From contig JACEEZ010023743.1 in NCBI GenBank assembly GCA_016584305.1, forward strand, positions 367,001-431,000: DNA of 64,000 nt, in the 5' to 3' direction. The notes below the pieces were generated by a model, which saw only the letters and a list, made by a program, of their open reading frames with translations, made no database searches and was not told the DNA's origin. Positions 53,835 through 64,000 of the stretch are shown piece by piece. Source of the stretch: Chionoecetes opilio. Taxonomy: Eukaryota; Arthropoda; Malacostraca; Decapoda; Majidae. Position 1 is the stretch's first letter. Every line of letters starts with the position of its first letter. The position numbers and the translations under genes are program-made.

Positions 53835-54420
53835 CACAGTTTTCAGACAGCCCGAGTAAACGGTCACTACTACAACTTTTGACCTGTGGACTGGTTGTGG
53901 TTCAGTAAGGGCCCTGACAGTTAGTGACCACCTTCGGGATTTATATACCAGGGAAACACTGCTGCAGGAGGCATTGAAGTGCACGGCGTCCTACTTGGAA
54001 AGTGCACTACCGCAGTTTGGTTTGAACGGAGCTGGGGCCTGATTGACTGCTGCCCCCCCAAGGAAAGCGCCAGACAAGGCTGCCGCACCACCCTTGAACA
54101 TCCACACTGAGCCTACACCAACACTACATTAGACCTCATGACACACACAGATAGCCTCGAGTTAACGGTTATCACTACTACTCTCGACCTGTGACGGGCT
54201 GTGGATCGTAAGGGTCCTGACAGTTAGTGACCACCATCGGGATTTAAGGTCCAGGGGTCACTGCTGCAGGAGGCATGAAGTGCACGGCGTCCTACATGGA
54301 AAGTACACAATCCGCAGTGGATTGAACGGAGCTGGGGCCTGATTGGACTGCTGCCTCCCAAGAAAGCGCCAGGCAAGGCTGCCGCACCACCCCTTTAAAA
54401 CCTCCACACGTGTTCACACC
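53835..54420. repeat. Two tandem ~300-bp copies in the LINE 3' UTR
   Basis: 53835-54100 and 54155-54420 share CTGACAGTTAGTGACCACC, CACTGCTGCAGGAGGCAT, AAGTGCACGGCGTCCTAC and GGAGCTGGGGCCTGATTG. Confidence 0.88.
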
Positions 54421-54744
54421 ATTACAAAACACACAACATGACCTATCTATCAAGCCCTAAACCTACCCCCACAAACTAGTAGTAGTTTTGCCATAGATTA
54501 CAACTTTCAACTTTCCTCCAAAATTCCATGCAAATTTTCTATATTGCATGGTATCACTTCATTTCCGGCCCCCTTCGGCTGGAGGGATGGGTGGGTGGAG
54601 GGAGCCTTCTACTTTCCCATCCTTTCTTCCTATTATCTAGTTAGTGTAGTGTAGTTAAGCAAACAGCCTTTTTAAGGACCTATTGGTCTGTTGCTGTTTG
54701 TGTTTCCTTTGTAATCCTTTGTAATCTAGGGAATTGGTCACTTT

Positions 54745-55195
54745 ATAGTTTCACCAACCAACGATTTTTCTGATGCGCCTTATGTTTTTCTGGTGTTTTT
54801 TATGTGTTTTTTAATGGTTCTGCTAACCCTTTCTGTCGCAATTTTTTTTTTTTTTTTTTTTTTTTTGCAAAAAATTAAAAGAAAAAATAAATAACCCAAA
54901 CCTAACCTAACCTTTACCTAACCTCCAAAAACCTTTTTAAATTTTTTTTTCTAACTAATTTTATTATATATATATATATTAAAATATTTATAATTTTATA
55001 TATATATATTAATATATATATATATATATATAAAAAAAAAAAAAAAAAAAAAAAAAAATAACCTTTTTCTACCTAAAAAAAAATTTAAAATAAAATTGCG
55101 ACAAAAAAACGGTTAGCAGATTTATTCAAAACACATAAAAACACACCCCGAAAAACATAAGGCGCATCAGAAAATCGTTGGTTGGGTGAAACTAT
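54745..55195. mobile_element. Fold-back MITE with AT-rich centre
   Basis: Inverted arms of about 105-145 bp (TATAGTTTCACC, CCAACGATTTT, TGATGCGCCTTATG, GCTAACCSTTT) surround poly-A/T and (TA)n. TA-type flanks. No coding. Confidence 0.82.
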
Positions 55196-55309
55196 AAATT
55201 ACCGGGAATTTTACCCTCCCCCCCCCCCCCCCCCCACACAACTCTTAAATTACGTGTCTCCGACGCATAATTTGTTCCCCACTCGAAAACCCCTCATTCC
55301 CACTGGACC
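55196..55309. mobile_element. Left part of a telomere-like fold-back arm, split by the 6-kb insertion
   Basis: Matches the arm of 40850-41432. It breaks at CACTGGACC and resumes with GGACCCCAAACTTG at 61292-61345. Confidence 0.75.
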
Positions 55310-55429
55310 TACTAAATAGCGTCCACTAGCGTCTACAACCCTAAATTGATCACTGTTTAATGTATTTCCTAGTTAAAACACATCCTCATCACTTTTTACA
55401 GCATATGTATCTGATTTTTTCGCATTTTC

Positions 55430-56345
55430 GTACCAACCGCTCGGCTCACAACCGAAAAGTCCCGGATTCGATCCCCGGGCGGAGCGAAGATAGATGGGTG
55501 GTCTTTCTTAAAACCCAAGCCCCTGTCCACCCAGCAGTGAATGGGTACCGGGCAGTAATGCCAACCCAAAAGATTTCTTCGCCCTACACACACACTGAAA
55601 ACGCTCTACATTTCCCTTCATCGCCCTACGGTTCAAGATGAAAATAGACATTTGTCAATATAACCGTTTTCATAACCTTTGTATCACATAAATTCTAATA
55701 ATAACATACAACAGGGCAACGCATGCTGTTCTTTATACGGATATTTTTGTAATGAAACACCGGTAAAATATACCTTATTGCAGCGTACCGTACCACTCAA
55801 TGATGCGCAACGATGATTATGATATGAAATGCACCAAGTGGATACCCAGCTTCCACAGTTCCACACAGGACGGATGCACGCTCCCGTCATTTACCTAGAC
55901 CTGTCCTATCCCTGTTCATACTTACAGCCACACGAGCGGCCCAGCAGCTGATGCGATATATCAGCTGCCAGTCACTCATTAAACCCGATTTTCCAGGGGG
56001 TAATAGAAAATGTTAATTGATTAAAAACTACTTTTTTTTTTTTTTAATTATTTCCTTTCCGCTTATATGATTTATCTTTTGCTGCAAAGTAAATATAACT
56101 CAAACAGAATTCAAAATCGCCCTACATTTAGCTCAGTTTCTGTAAAATCGCCCTACGGCCCTACAAGCCATGACATGATGCTGAAACGCCCTACGCGTAG
56201 GGCGATCGCCCTACGGTTGGCAACACTGGTACCGGGTGTTAGCCGGGGGTTTGTGACCCCCCTCGATCCCGGGGTGGTGGCTTCGGCCAACACTAACTAA
56301 GCTGCAGCGGTAGATCACTACGGCTCTGAGGAATTATCCTCTAAA
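55430..56345 (+). mobile_element. SINE 2 copy interrupted by a hAT element
   Basis: tRNA-like head at 55430-55495 (loop CTCACAA, B-box GATTCGATCCCC), body to 55552, resuming at 56229 to 56345. The inverted partner 60225-60500 is uninterrupted. Confidence 0.8.
55553..56228. mobile_element. hAT-type element with perfect 8-bp duplication
   Basis: 676 bp, ends CAGTAATGCCAACC...GGTTGGCAACACTG, flanked by GTACCGGG (55545-55552 and 56229-56236). Subterminal CGCCCTACG motifs repeat at both ends. Non-coding; the empty site is in the SINE at 60225-60500. Confidence 0.92.
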
Positions 56346-56395
56346 CAAACAACAAACAACAAACAAACAAACAACCCCACACCGATCAGGGGTCT

Positions 56396-56863
56396 AACAG
56401 TAAAGTCGCCACCTGCAATAAAGTCGCCAGCCGCCAAATATTACGAATTATAGCATTACTACTGATTTTTATGTGCCACTGAAGATGATACACAGTAGTT
56501 TATATCATGACTGTATAATCTACCCTGTTTCAGCGTTGTTTTATGCTTTGCATCTGCTAGTATATACGGTTTCAAATTTCACTACGCGGTTTTTTTTCGG
56601 GCGACGACGACGTAGGGAGGACACTCAGTAAATAAACACTAGATGGCGACTTTATTGTTGGTGGCCACTCTGGTGATATTTTTGTAATTTGTTCATTTAT
56701 AGCCATACTATGACACAGATGAAGACACAAAATGACACAGACTCTCCAGATAGCCCCTTCTAACTTTCCTGAAATCATGCATGTAGAAATGTAAGTATTA
56801 ACGCCACCACACGTCTGTAAACAGAAAAAAAAGTTGTCCTGGCGACTTTACTGTTATCTACGG
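56396..56863. mobile_element. GTCGCC-TIR element, left copy
   Basis: Ends CAGTAAAGTCGCCA...CTGGCGACTTTACTG and TTATCTACGG. A mirror copy lies at 58310-58638 plus 60085-60235 (split by a LINE), and a third at 60611-61272. Confidence 0.75.
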
Positions 56864-57835
56864 TTGTGGACGCAAAATCCATAACATTTTTATATGTCCT
56901 GTACTCTTTTATTTTGTGCAGAGATGTTAGGAAAATCACAGATATGCTGTAAAAAGCGATGAGGATGTGTTTTAAATAGGAAATACATTAAACAGTGACT
57001 AATTTAGGGTTGTAGACGCTAGTGGACGCTGTTTAGTAAATACTAAACAGCGTCCACTAGCGTCTACAACCCTAAATTGATCACTGTTTAATGTATTTCC
57101 TATTTAAAACACATCCTCATCGCATTTTACAGCATATGTGATTTTCTCGCATTTGGGTACCAATTCCCCACACCGATCAGGGGTCTAGTGGACGGACAAG
57201 CCATAACATTTTTATATGTCCTGTACTCTTTTATTTTGTGCAGAGATGTTAGGAAAATCACAGATATGCTGTAAAAAGCGATGAGGATGTATTTTAAATA
57301 GGAAACACATTAAACAGTGATCAATTTAGGGTTGTAGACGCTAGTGCATGGACGCTGTTTAGTGACACAAAACCCCAGTGTTTAGTGTTTTTATGAAACA
57401 AAATTCCATGTTAATTTATTTTTTCCAAAATAAATTAAATTAAATCAAACAAAAATATATTTAGTAACAAATATAATGACTCAAAAGAAGCTGAACTCGA
57501 GAACTCTACACAGCTATCATCCTCAAAAAAAAAAAAGAGGAATTCCTGTTCCTCCTCTATTCTTTTATCCCCTGTGTCAGCTGGCGCTTATAATGATAGT
57601 GTGTCAGTTGTCATCGACATATCATATCATGTGCAGGAATGAAAGTAACACAATCTCCCTTTTCCCTTACACACTGCGCTGCTGGAAGAGAACCAAGTAT
57701 GGTTCCCGTTAGAAGTCTGTTTCTTACCTTTGTCTTGGTAAGGTTAATCTTGCTAAATACCCTCGCACAATCTGCGTTCTAATGCGGCAAGCAACGGTCC
57801 AAATCCATGTCATGCAAAGGACCAAAAGTCAAACT

Positions 57836-57839
<4 letters not shown>

Positions 57840-57875
<36 letters not shown>
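57840..57875. repeat. (CT)n microsatellite at the centre of the second palindrome
   Basis: About 17 CT dinucleotides within the unique spacer 57288-57889; the rest of the spacer is AT-rich and shows no gene. Confidence 0.9.
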
Positions 57876-57877
<2 letters not shown>

Positions 57878-58638
57878 GGAAGTTGACAAATCCTCATCGC
57901 TTGTTACAGCATATGTGATTTTCCTAACATCTCTGCACAAAATAAAAGAGTACAGGACATATAAAAATGTTATGGCTTGTCCGTCCACTAGACCCCTGAT
58001 CGGTGTGGGGAATTGGTACCAAAATGCGAAAAAATCACATATGCTGTAAAATGCGATGAGGATGTGTTTTAAATAGGAAATACATTAAACAGTGATCAAT
58101 TTAGGGTTGTAGACGCTAGTGGACGCTGTTTAGTATTTACTAAACAGCGTCCACTAGCGTCTACAACCCTAAATTAGTCACTGTTTAATGTATTTCCTAT
58201 TTAAAACACATCCTCATCGCTTTTTACACAGCATATCTGTGATATTCCTAACATCTCTGCACAAAATAAACGAGTACAGGACATATAAAAGTGTTATGGA
58301 TTTTGCGTCCACAACCGTAGATAACAGTAAAGTCGCCAGGACAACTTTTTTTTCTGTTTACAGACGTGTGGTGGCGTTAATACTTACATTTCTACATGCA
58401 TGATTTCAGGAAAGTTAGAAGGGGCTATCTGGAGAGTCTGTGTCATTTTGTGTCTTCATCTGTGTCATAGTATGGCTATAAATGAACAAATGACAAAAAT
58501 ATCACCAGAGTGACCACCAACAATAAAGTTGCCATCTAGTGTTTATTTACTCAGTGTCCTCCCTACGTCGTCATCGCCCGGAAAAAAAACGCGTAGTGAA
58601 ATTTGAAACCGTATATACTAGCAGATACAAAGCATAAA

Positions 58639-60085
58639 CCATTCTAATCCTTCAAACTACCGTCCTATAGCTTTGACATCCTACCTTTCTAAAGTTTTTG
58701 AATCTATACTTAATAAGATTCTTAAGCATCTATCTGCTCACAATCTTCTATTTGATCGTCAGTACGGTTTCCGTAAAGGGCGATCTACTGGCGATCTTCT
58801 AGCTTTCCTAACTGAATCTTGGTCATCCTCCTTTAGGGGTTTCGGTGAAACTTTTGCTGCTGCCCTTGACATTTCAAAAGCTCTTGATAGAGTCTGGCAC
58901 AAATCTTTAATTTCCAAACTATCCTCATTCGGTTTCTATCCTTCTCTCTGTACTTTCATCTAAAGTTTTCTTTCAAACCGTTCTATTGCAGCTACTGTCG
59001 ACGGACATTGTTCTTCTCCTAACTCTATCAATAGTGGTGTTCAAAAGGGTTCTGTCCTATCACCCACTCTCTTTCTATTATTCATTAATGATCTTCTAAG
59101 CCTAACTCAAAGCCCAATTCACTCCTACCCTGCATTTCTCAACGTCGTTTATAAGACGTCCAACTCAACAGAAACTAAGTGATTCACGGAGAGATGCCAC
59201 TGAGCGCTGATGCCTGATGCCTTCTGATCTTTCTATAATTTATAATTGGGGCAAACAAACCTTATTTTGTTCAATGCCCCCAAAACCCAATTTCTTCACC
59301 TATCTACTCGACAAAATCTACCCGATAATTATCCCCTTCTCTTCAATGACACTGAACTATCGTATTCTACAATGAACATTCTTGGACTATCCTTTACTAA
59401 AAATCTGAACTGGAAATCTCACATCTCATCTCTTCCTAAAACAGCTTCTAAGAAGTTAGGTGTCCTGTGGCGTATGCGTCCATTTTTTCTCTCTCCCAGT
59501 TGCTTGCTCAGTATAGGAGCCTTATCCGCCCATGTATGGAGTATGTCGCACATGTTTGGGGAGGATCCACTCATACAGCTCTCCTAAACAGGGTCGAGTC
59601 AAAAGCTTTTCGTCTCATCAACTCCTCTCCTCTGACTGACTGTCTTCAATCTTTAAATCACCGACGCAATGTTGCCTCTCTTGCTCTCTTCTACCGTTAT
59701 TTTCATGCTCACTGCTCTTCTGAACTTGCTAACTGCATGCCTCCCCCCCTCCCGTGGCCTCGCTGCACAAGACTCTCTACTCATTCTCATCCCTATTCTG
59801 TCCATCTTCCTAATGCAAGAGTTAATCAGTATCTTTACTCTTTCATCCCTTTCACTGGTAAACTCTGGAACTCTTTTCCTGTTTCTATTTTTCCACTTTC
59901 CTATGACTTAAATCTTTTCAAAAGAAGAGTAACAAGACACCTCCCGAACTAAATTGGTTCACCCCTTTTATATTTTATTCTCTTACTGTCTTCTTTATAG
60001 GGACTGGCAACTAAGCGGGCTTTGTGTTACCCATTTTTGTTGTGCCCTTGGCCAGTTCCTTGTGATGTAAAAAAACAAAACAAAA
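58639..60085 (+). mobile_element. 5'-truncated Jockey/I-type LINE inserted in the second palindrome
   Basis: The left-arm equivalent (near 56545) is uninterrupted at AGCATAAAACAACGCTG, proving insertion. 3' end is A-rich with AACAA repeats (60068-60090). A fragment of the same family is at 48225-48790. Confidence 0.85.
58644..59953 (+). pseudogene. Jockey/I-type LINE reverse transcriptase remnant
   Basis: RT blocks: SNPSNYRPIALTSYLSKVFE, QYGFRKGRSTGDLL, AALDISKALDRVWH (first catalytic D present), GVQKGSVLSPTLFLLF (normally GVPQGSVLSP). The FADD active site is lost in a damaged stretch (59130-59240). Then LILFNAPKTQFLHLS, a LIRPCMEYVAHVWGGSTHT block and RVESKAFRLINSSPLTD to a stop at about 59953. 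Stops and shifts occur near 58963, 59180 and 59500. Element inactive. Confidence 0.85.
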
Positions 60086-60224
60086 ACAACAACACTGAAA
60101 CAGGGTAGATTATAGTCATGATATAAACTACTGTGTATCATCTTCAGTGGCACATAAAAATCAGTAGTAATGCTATAATTCGTAATATTTGGCAGCTGGC
60201 GACTTTATTGCAGGTGGCGACTTT

Positions 60225-60500
60225 AATGTTAGACCCCTGATCGGTGCGGGGTTGTTTGTTTGTTGTTTGTTTAGAGGATAATTCCTCAGAGCCGTAGTGA
60301 TCTACCGCTGCAGCTTAGTTAGTGTTGGCCGAAGCCACCACCCCGGGATCGAGGGGGGTCACAAACCCCCGGCTAACACCCGGTACCCATTCACTGCTGG
60401 GTGGACAGGGGCTTGGGTTTTAAGAAAGACCACCCATCTATCTTCACTCCGCCCGGGGATCGAACCCGGGACTTCTCGGTTGTGAGCCGAGCGGTTGGTA
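60225..60500 (-). mobile_element. SINE 2 copy (intact partner)
   Basis: Reverse complement of the interrupted copy at 55430-56345, with B-box GGGTTCGATCCCC on the minus strand. Confidence 0.8.
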
Positions 60501-60610
60501 CGAAAATGTGAAAAAATCAGATATGCTGTAAAAAGCTATGAGGATGTGTTTTAAATAGGAAATACATTAAACAGTGATCAATTTAGGGTTGTAGACGCTA
60601 GTGGACGCTA

Positions 60611-61272
60611 CCGTAGATAACAGTGAAGTCGCCAGTTCTACGTTTCTTTGTTATTTACAGACGTGTGGTGGCGTTAATAGTTACATTTCTACATCCATGA
60701 TTTCAGGAAAGTTAGAAGGGACTATCTGGAGACTCTGTGTCATTTTGTGTCTTCATCTGTGTCATAGTATGGCTATAAATGAACAAATGACAAAAATAAA
60801 ACCGAGTGGCGACCTCACTATACCTACTACAGTAAAGTCGCCAGCTAGTATTTTAACCCAACAGTTGAGTCGCCACTCTGGAGAATTCAGGTAAATTAGA
60901 GGTAAAGTAAAACAAGTCTCTATATATATTAGCTGCGGAAGATGCTTGGATATATAAAAATTCCTCTGCCAACGTGAAAATAAATTCTATTCAAGTTTGA
61001 AAGATCTGGCAAGTCTTGTGTCCTGTCGCCCGAAAGGCTATTGTTTACTGTCTGTCATGGCGCGAAGAAAAACGTGAGAAGCAGAATGCGCAAGTTATAT
61101 TTGCAGATACAAAGCCTAAAACAACGCTGAAACAGGGTAGATTATACAGTCATGATATAAACTACTGTGTAACATCTTCAGTGGCACACAAAAATCAGTA
61201 GTAATGCTATAATTCGTAATATTTGGCGCCCGGCGACTTCACTGTAGGTGGCGACTTCACTGTTATCTACGG
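60611..61272. mobile_element. GTCGCC-TIR element, TA-flanked
   Basis: Ends CCGTAGATAACAGTGAAGTC...GACTTCACTGTTATCTACGG, TA at 60609-60610 and 61273-61274, splitting the terminal repeat of the composite fold-back element. Short frames inside (for example 61016-61201) are unrecognised. Confidence 0.82.
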
Positions 61273-61345
61273 TAGTGGACGCTATTTAGTAGGACCCCAA
61301 ACTTGTTTGGGGGAAGTGGGAGTATGGGCAAACACTAGAAATTTA

Positions 61346-62050
61346 CCGAGTTGACAAGTTTGTTAACGAAGGAGACGAAGTTGAAGAGGACCTTTGAAGC
61401 CATACAAGCGACAAAGGTCACAAGAAGAAGAAGAAGGCAGTTCCACGTACCAATCAACGAGGTCGTAATACGTAAAAATAGAGGATTATCCACAAATCAA
61501 ACTTTCATCAGTGTATACTAAAGGAAGCTACTTACATTCCTGAGTATTTGTATGTAAGGAAGTAAGGTCCATAGGCAAGCGCCAAGCAGTTCCCAAAATG
61601 GAAAAGCGTCATTGTGAGTTCTTTCCCCGCCAGCAGCAGCAGCAGCAGGCCTCAAGCTGACTTCCCTCTTGCTGCAGTAATGCTTAATGACTGAGTGTTC
61701 CTGTAGGTGGTCTCTAATGAGCCATAATTGCACGCAGCTTGGTTGCGGTGTGAAATACGTCAAATACCGGCACGATTCTGACAGTGTTTACTTGATGTCA
61801 GCAGTTGTGAGAAAGATGAGGTGGTGAGGCGCGCCAGCCATGCACAGTACTCGGTGCTCAGTACTTCGTGGTGTTGTGTAGGGAATTCTGGTCCTAGTGT
61901 AATATAATACCTATCTTACTTATCAATGGACATATACATGATAATTAAGGTGTGAAATTTATTTTTAGACGGATGGAACACTTCCAAGTCTGCCTGCTGC
62001 TTTCTGGCAGGAATCTCGCGTGTGGGACGGTTTGTGGACAGATTGTAAAC
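61346..62050. other. Upstream region of the mL41-like gene
   Basis: Non-repetitive DNA, unlike most of the window, with a (CAG/CTG)n run at 61630-61648. Likely contains the promoter and 5' UTR of the gene starting at 62051, but no TATA or initiator can be asserted. Confidence 0.4.
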
Positions 62051-62222
62051 ATGGCCAGCTCGGTGCGGGTGACGATCGCACAGTGTCGGGGTTTATCAAC
62101 GTCTGCTGCTGCTTATGGTAAAAGAAACTTCAGGAAGTTTCAGGTATACGGAAAAAGAGGAACTAAGGCCTTCAAGAAGACACCGTTCTCACAATTAGAT
62201 CCCGAAATTCAAAAAACCTTTG
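62051..62222 (+). CDS. mRpL41: Probable mitochondrial ribosomal protein mL41, first coding exon
   Basis: Start chosen at the ATG of MASSVRVTIAQCRGLSTSAA because it gives a classic mitochondrial presequence (no acids, R/S/A-rich, cleavage-like CRGLSTSA). The mature start AYGKRNFRKFQVYGKRGTKA then resembles the N-terminus of insect mL41 (GKRNFRKF..Y.KRGT). The exon ends at 62222 with donor GTGAGT. The in-frame upstream ATGs at 61952 and 61973 precede non-presequence residues and probably belong to the 5' UTR. mL41 is a component of the large mitoribosomal subunit. The family usually has ~160 residues; only 57 are here and later exons lie outside the window. Assignment is from memory of the family. 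Confidence 0.5.
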
Positions 62223-62760
62223 GTGAGTTACTAAGGGCTTTGTACCTGTTTCACCACACTGCATTATGTGATGTCTGTTTATCCTCTGAATACCCTATAG
62301 GCTGGTCGGTAAAACTAGTTTAATACAATACATGGACAATGGTTACGTAAACTGACCTAACAGGGGGAGCAGCTGGTCTTCCCCGCTAGTTCACTAACCG
62401 GTTAATTTGCAGAAAGAGGATCTCAAGTAATTTTTTAAGGATTTTTTTTTTTTTATGTGATTCGACAGATTTTGGGATTAATTTATGGGACAAAGCACTT
62501 GTTTGAGTCTCCCCCCACCCCCCACCCGACACACACTTGGGGGACCTGTGGGAAACCGGATTTTTTTTGTTTACTTACTTGTTTACTTGTTTCCGTCTTG
62601 AGGGTACTCCCTCACAGTCGTGGTGCTCCACCGCTGCATCCGAACCCAGCGTCCCTGTGTTGCAGGTTCACCTGGTCCGATATTGAGTTAGTGTCTGCCC
62701 TGCTCACAGACGTATATCCAGACACGGGAGGTCCCGTGCGGAATTTAAGATAGGAGCAAT
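62223..62760. other. Start of intron with repeat fragments
   Basis: Follows the GTGAGT donor. Holds poly-T, an arm fragment of the telomere-like fold-back element (62503-62560, GGGGACCTGTGGGAA) and unassigned DNA. Confidence 0.5.
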
Positions 62761-62764
62761 GGAC

Positions 62765-64000
62765 GTGTGCCTCATACTAGTATATTTTTCATGCACAAAT
62801 GCCTAGAGAAATGTGAATATCAAGAAGGAAATTATAGATATAGCAAACAGAATCCATAACAAACATGTGATAAACCTCAACCCTCTCGGATCACAACCTA
62901 ATTACAGTGTTAATGACAAAGCCAAGGAGGACATGGGTCAGGAACAAAAATGAGCCACAACAATCAACACAGACTTTTAGAACCCTAAACTTCAACAGTG
63001 AAAAAGCAGACTGGGAAAATCTAAATTCAGAACTAATGTCTGTGAAATGGGATCAACTGCTAAATGATCTTAACCCAGACACTATGCTTAGTACCATAGA
63101 CAACAAAATACTTGAAATCTGCTGTAACTACATTCCCCATAAGCAGATAGGCAAACGTAGGATGTACACCATTCCAAGAGACCGGAAAATACTGATGAGA
63201 AAAAGGGCATCCCTGAACAAGGCATTGCTTAAAGTCAGTAACCACCAGAAGAAACTGACAGTTAAATCTAGCATTGCTGATATTGAAGTGAAATTATGTC
63301 AATCTCACAAGCAACAAAGACTACGAGAAGAAAACAAAGCCATTGAAACCATCAGAAGCAATCCAAAACACTTCTTCAACTATGCCAAGAGATTCTCTAA
63401 ACTAAATGCACCAATTGGACCTCTGGTAACATCTGAGGGGCAAATGGAGGAGGATGCCAAAAACATCAGTGAAATTTTAGCTGAGCAATATCGCACTGTG
63501 TTCAGCATCCCTGACCAAACTAAAGTTATACCCGACCCAACAGTCTTCTTCAGCTCAGCCCAGAACACTCAAGACACTGTTACGCTAGAAGACATAATGT
63601 TTACAGAAGAGGACATAATAAAGGCCATTAAAGAAATTAAGCCAAATTCAGCGGCAGGTCCTGATGGCATACCAGCAAAATTGCTACTGAACTGCAAAGA
63701 ATCCTTAGCTCGCCCCCTACACCTGGTGTGGCGTGAGTCCCTTAACACAGGTGTAGTACCCTCACAGACCAAGACGGCCGTCATAACACCCATCCACAAA
63801 GGAGGAAGTAGAGGCTGTGCCGCAAACTACCGACCAGTGGCTCTCACTTCTCATGTAATCAAGCTGTTTGAGAAGATCATGCGTAACCACGTCTACGCAT
63901 CTTGGAAGAGAATAACCTCCTCAACGCTAGTCAGCATGGCTTTCGGAAAGGTAGATCCTGTTTGTCTCAGCTTCTTGCTTATCATGACAGGCTCCTCAAC
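62765..64000 (+). mobile_element. LINE running off the window edge
   Basis: A 5'-truncated non-LTR retrotransposon beginning at the end of its endonuclease domain and extending past position 64000. Confidence 0.82.
62886..64000 (+). pseudogene. LINE EN end and RT N-terminal half, one frameshift
   Basis: The frame holding ATG 62913 starts with the EN terminal block SDHNLITVLMTKPRRTWVRN and stays open for over 330 codons: a basic linker, NPKHFFNYAKRFSK, VTSEGQMEEDAKNISEILAE, IKPNSAAGPDGIPAKLL (RT block 0/1), TAVITPIHKGG and NYRPVALTSHVIKLFEKIM. Near 63900 the frame must shift by one base to continue as LEENNLLNASQHGFRKGRSC. Relatively young, given one break in ~1.1 kb. CR1/Jockey-like; the clade cannot be fixed without the FADD region beyond the window. 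Confidence 0.85.

Larger units (their letters stand above)
50976..54730 (+). mobile_element. CR1/L2-like LINE with EN and RT, 5' truncated
   Basis: Begins inside the endonuclease (ARSIRNKFHDLEELV), followed by RT and a ~950-bp 3' UTR ending in repeats of CCTTTGTAAT (about 54710-54727). It abuts the fold-back element arm at 50975. Confidence 0.82.
55310..61291. mobile_element. 6-kb composite fold-back element with 5-bp duplication GGACC
   Basis: Termini TACTAAATAGCGTCCAC...GTGGACGCTATTTAGTA are flanked by GGACC (55305-55309 and 61292-61296). The interior is a second palindrome: 55310-57287 is inverted relative to 57890-60610, with a ~600-bp spacer (57288-57889) containing (CT)n. Units bounded by TACTAAACAGCGTCCAC occur repeatedly and abut tail to head at 57034-57051 and 58130-58147. 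Nested inside are SINE 2, a hAT element, a LINE and two copies of a TA-type element. No transposase recognised. Confidence 0.78.

Noticed and set aside
54960..55060. (TA)n as an origin or matrix attachment site
   Set aside because: No independent evidence; explained as the centre of a fold-back MITE.

Overview
This is eukaryotic, repeat-dominated DNA with no operons, split host exons bearing GT/AG splice sites, several LINE clades, tRNA-derived SINEs, mariner/pogo, hAT, PIF/Harbinger and piggyBac-like elements, long microsatellites and TTAGG-like telomere-type repeats. That mix suggests an arthropod, most likely a decapod crustacean; the taxon is an inference from repeat style, not proof. An N gap (42420-42677) and a lone N (48847) show that this is a draft assembly.

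Layout. Positions 1-37923 form one giant inverted duplication: the first ~19.7 kb returns as its reverse complement, the axis lies near 19698 and there is essentially no spacer. Both arms carry the same ordered repeats (pogo-like MITE, two minisatellites, TTAA MITE, RTE LINE end, SINEs, hAT MITE, nested TA-flanked elements, two exons of a CtIP/RBBP8-like gene). Each arm also has private insertions whose empty site is visible in the other arm: 1546-2150, 4207-4961, 8113-11435 and 13839-15252 on the left; 24478-26165 and 32252-34621 on the right. The arms are therefore two independently evolved copies, either a true old inverted duplication or two haplotypes joined head to head by the assembler.

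Positions 37924-50975 hold a C2H2 zinc-finger gene (minus strand) with decayed fingers and a hAT-like insertion, a fold-back element filled with telomere-like repeats, pieces of a minus-strand LINE (ORF1 and the start of its endonuclease), an intron-less frameshifted C9orf85/DUF2039 copy, a very long CA-type microsatellite and a 5'-truncated CR1-like LINE. Positions 50976-54730 are a decayed CR1/L2-like LINE with endonuclease and reverse transcriptase. Positions 55310-61291 are a ~6 kb nested fold-back element with its own 5-bp target duplication, containing SINE, hAT, LINE and mariner-like insertions.

The right edge holds what looks like the first coding exon of a mitochondrial ribosomal protein gene (mL41-like, 62051-62222) and a LINE reverse transcriptase that runs off the window.

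Genes of likely cellular function are few: the CtIP/RBBP8-like exons (DNA end resection), the zinc-finger gene, the C9orf85-like copy (probably a pseudogene) and the mL41-like exon. Nearly all else is transposable elements and satellites. The best candidates for something undescribed are the giant palindrome, the 2.37-kb DNA transposon at 32252-34621 (16-bp perfect inverted termini, 4-bp target duplication, unusual transposase), and the 6-kb composite fold-back element.
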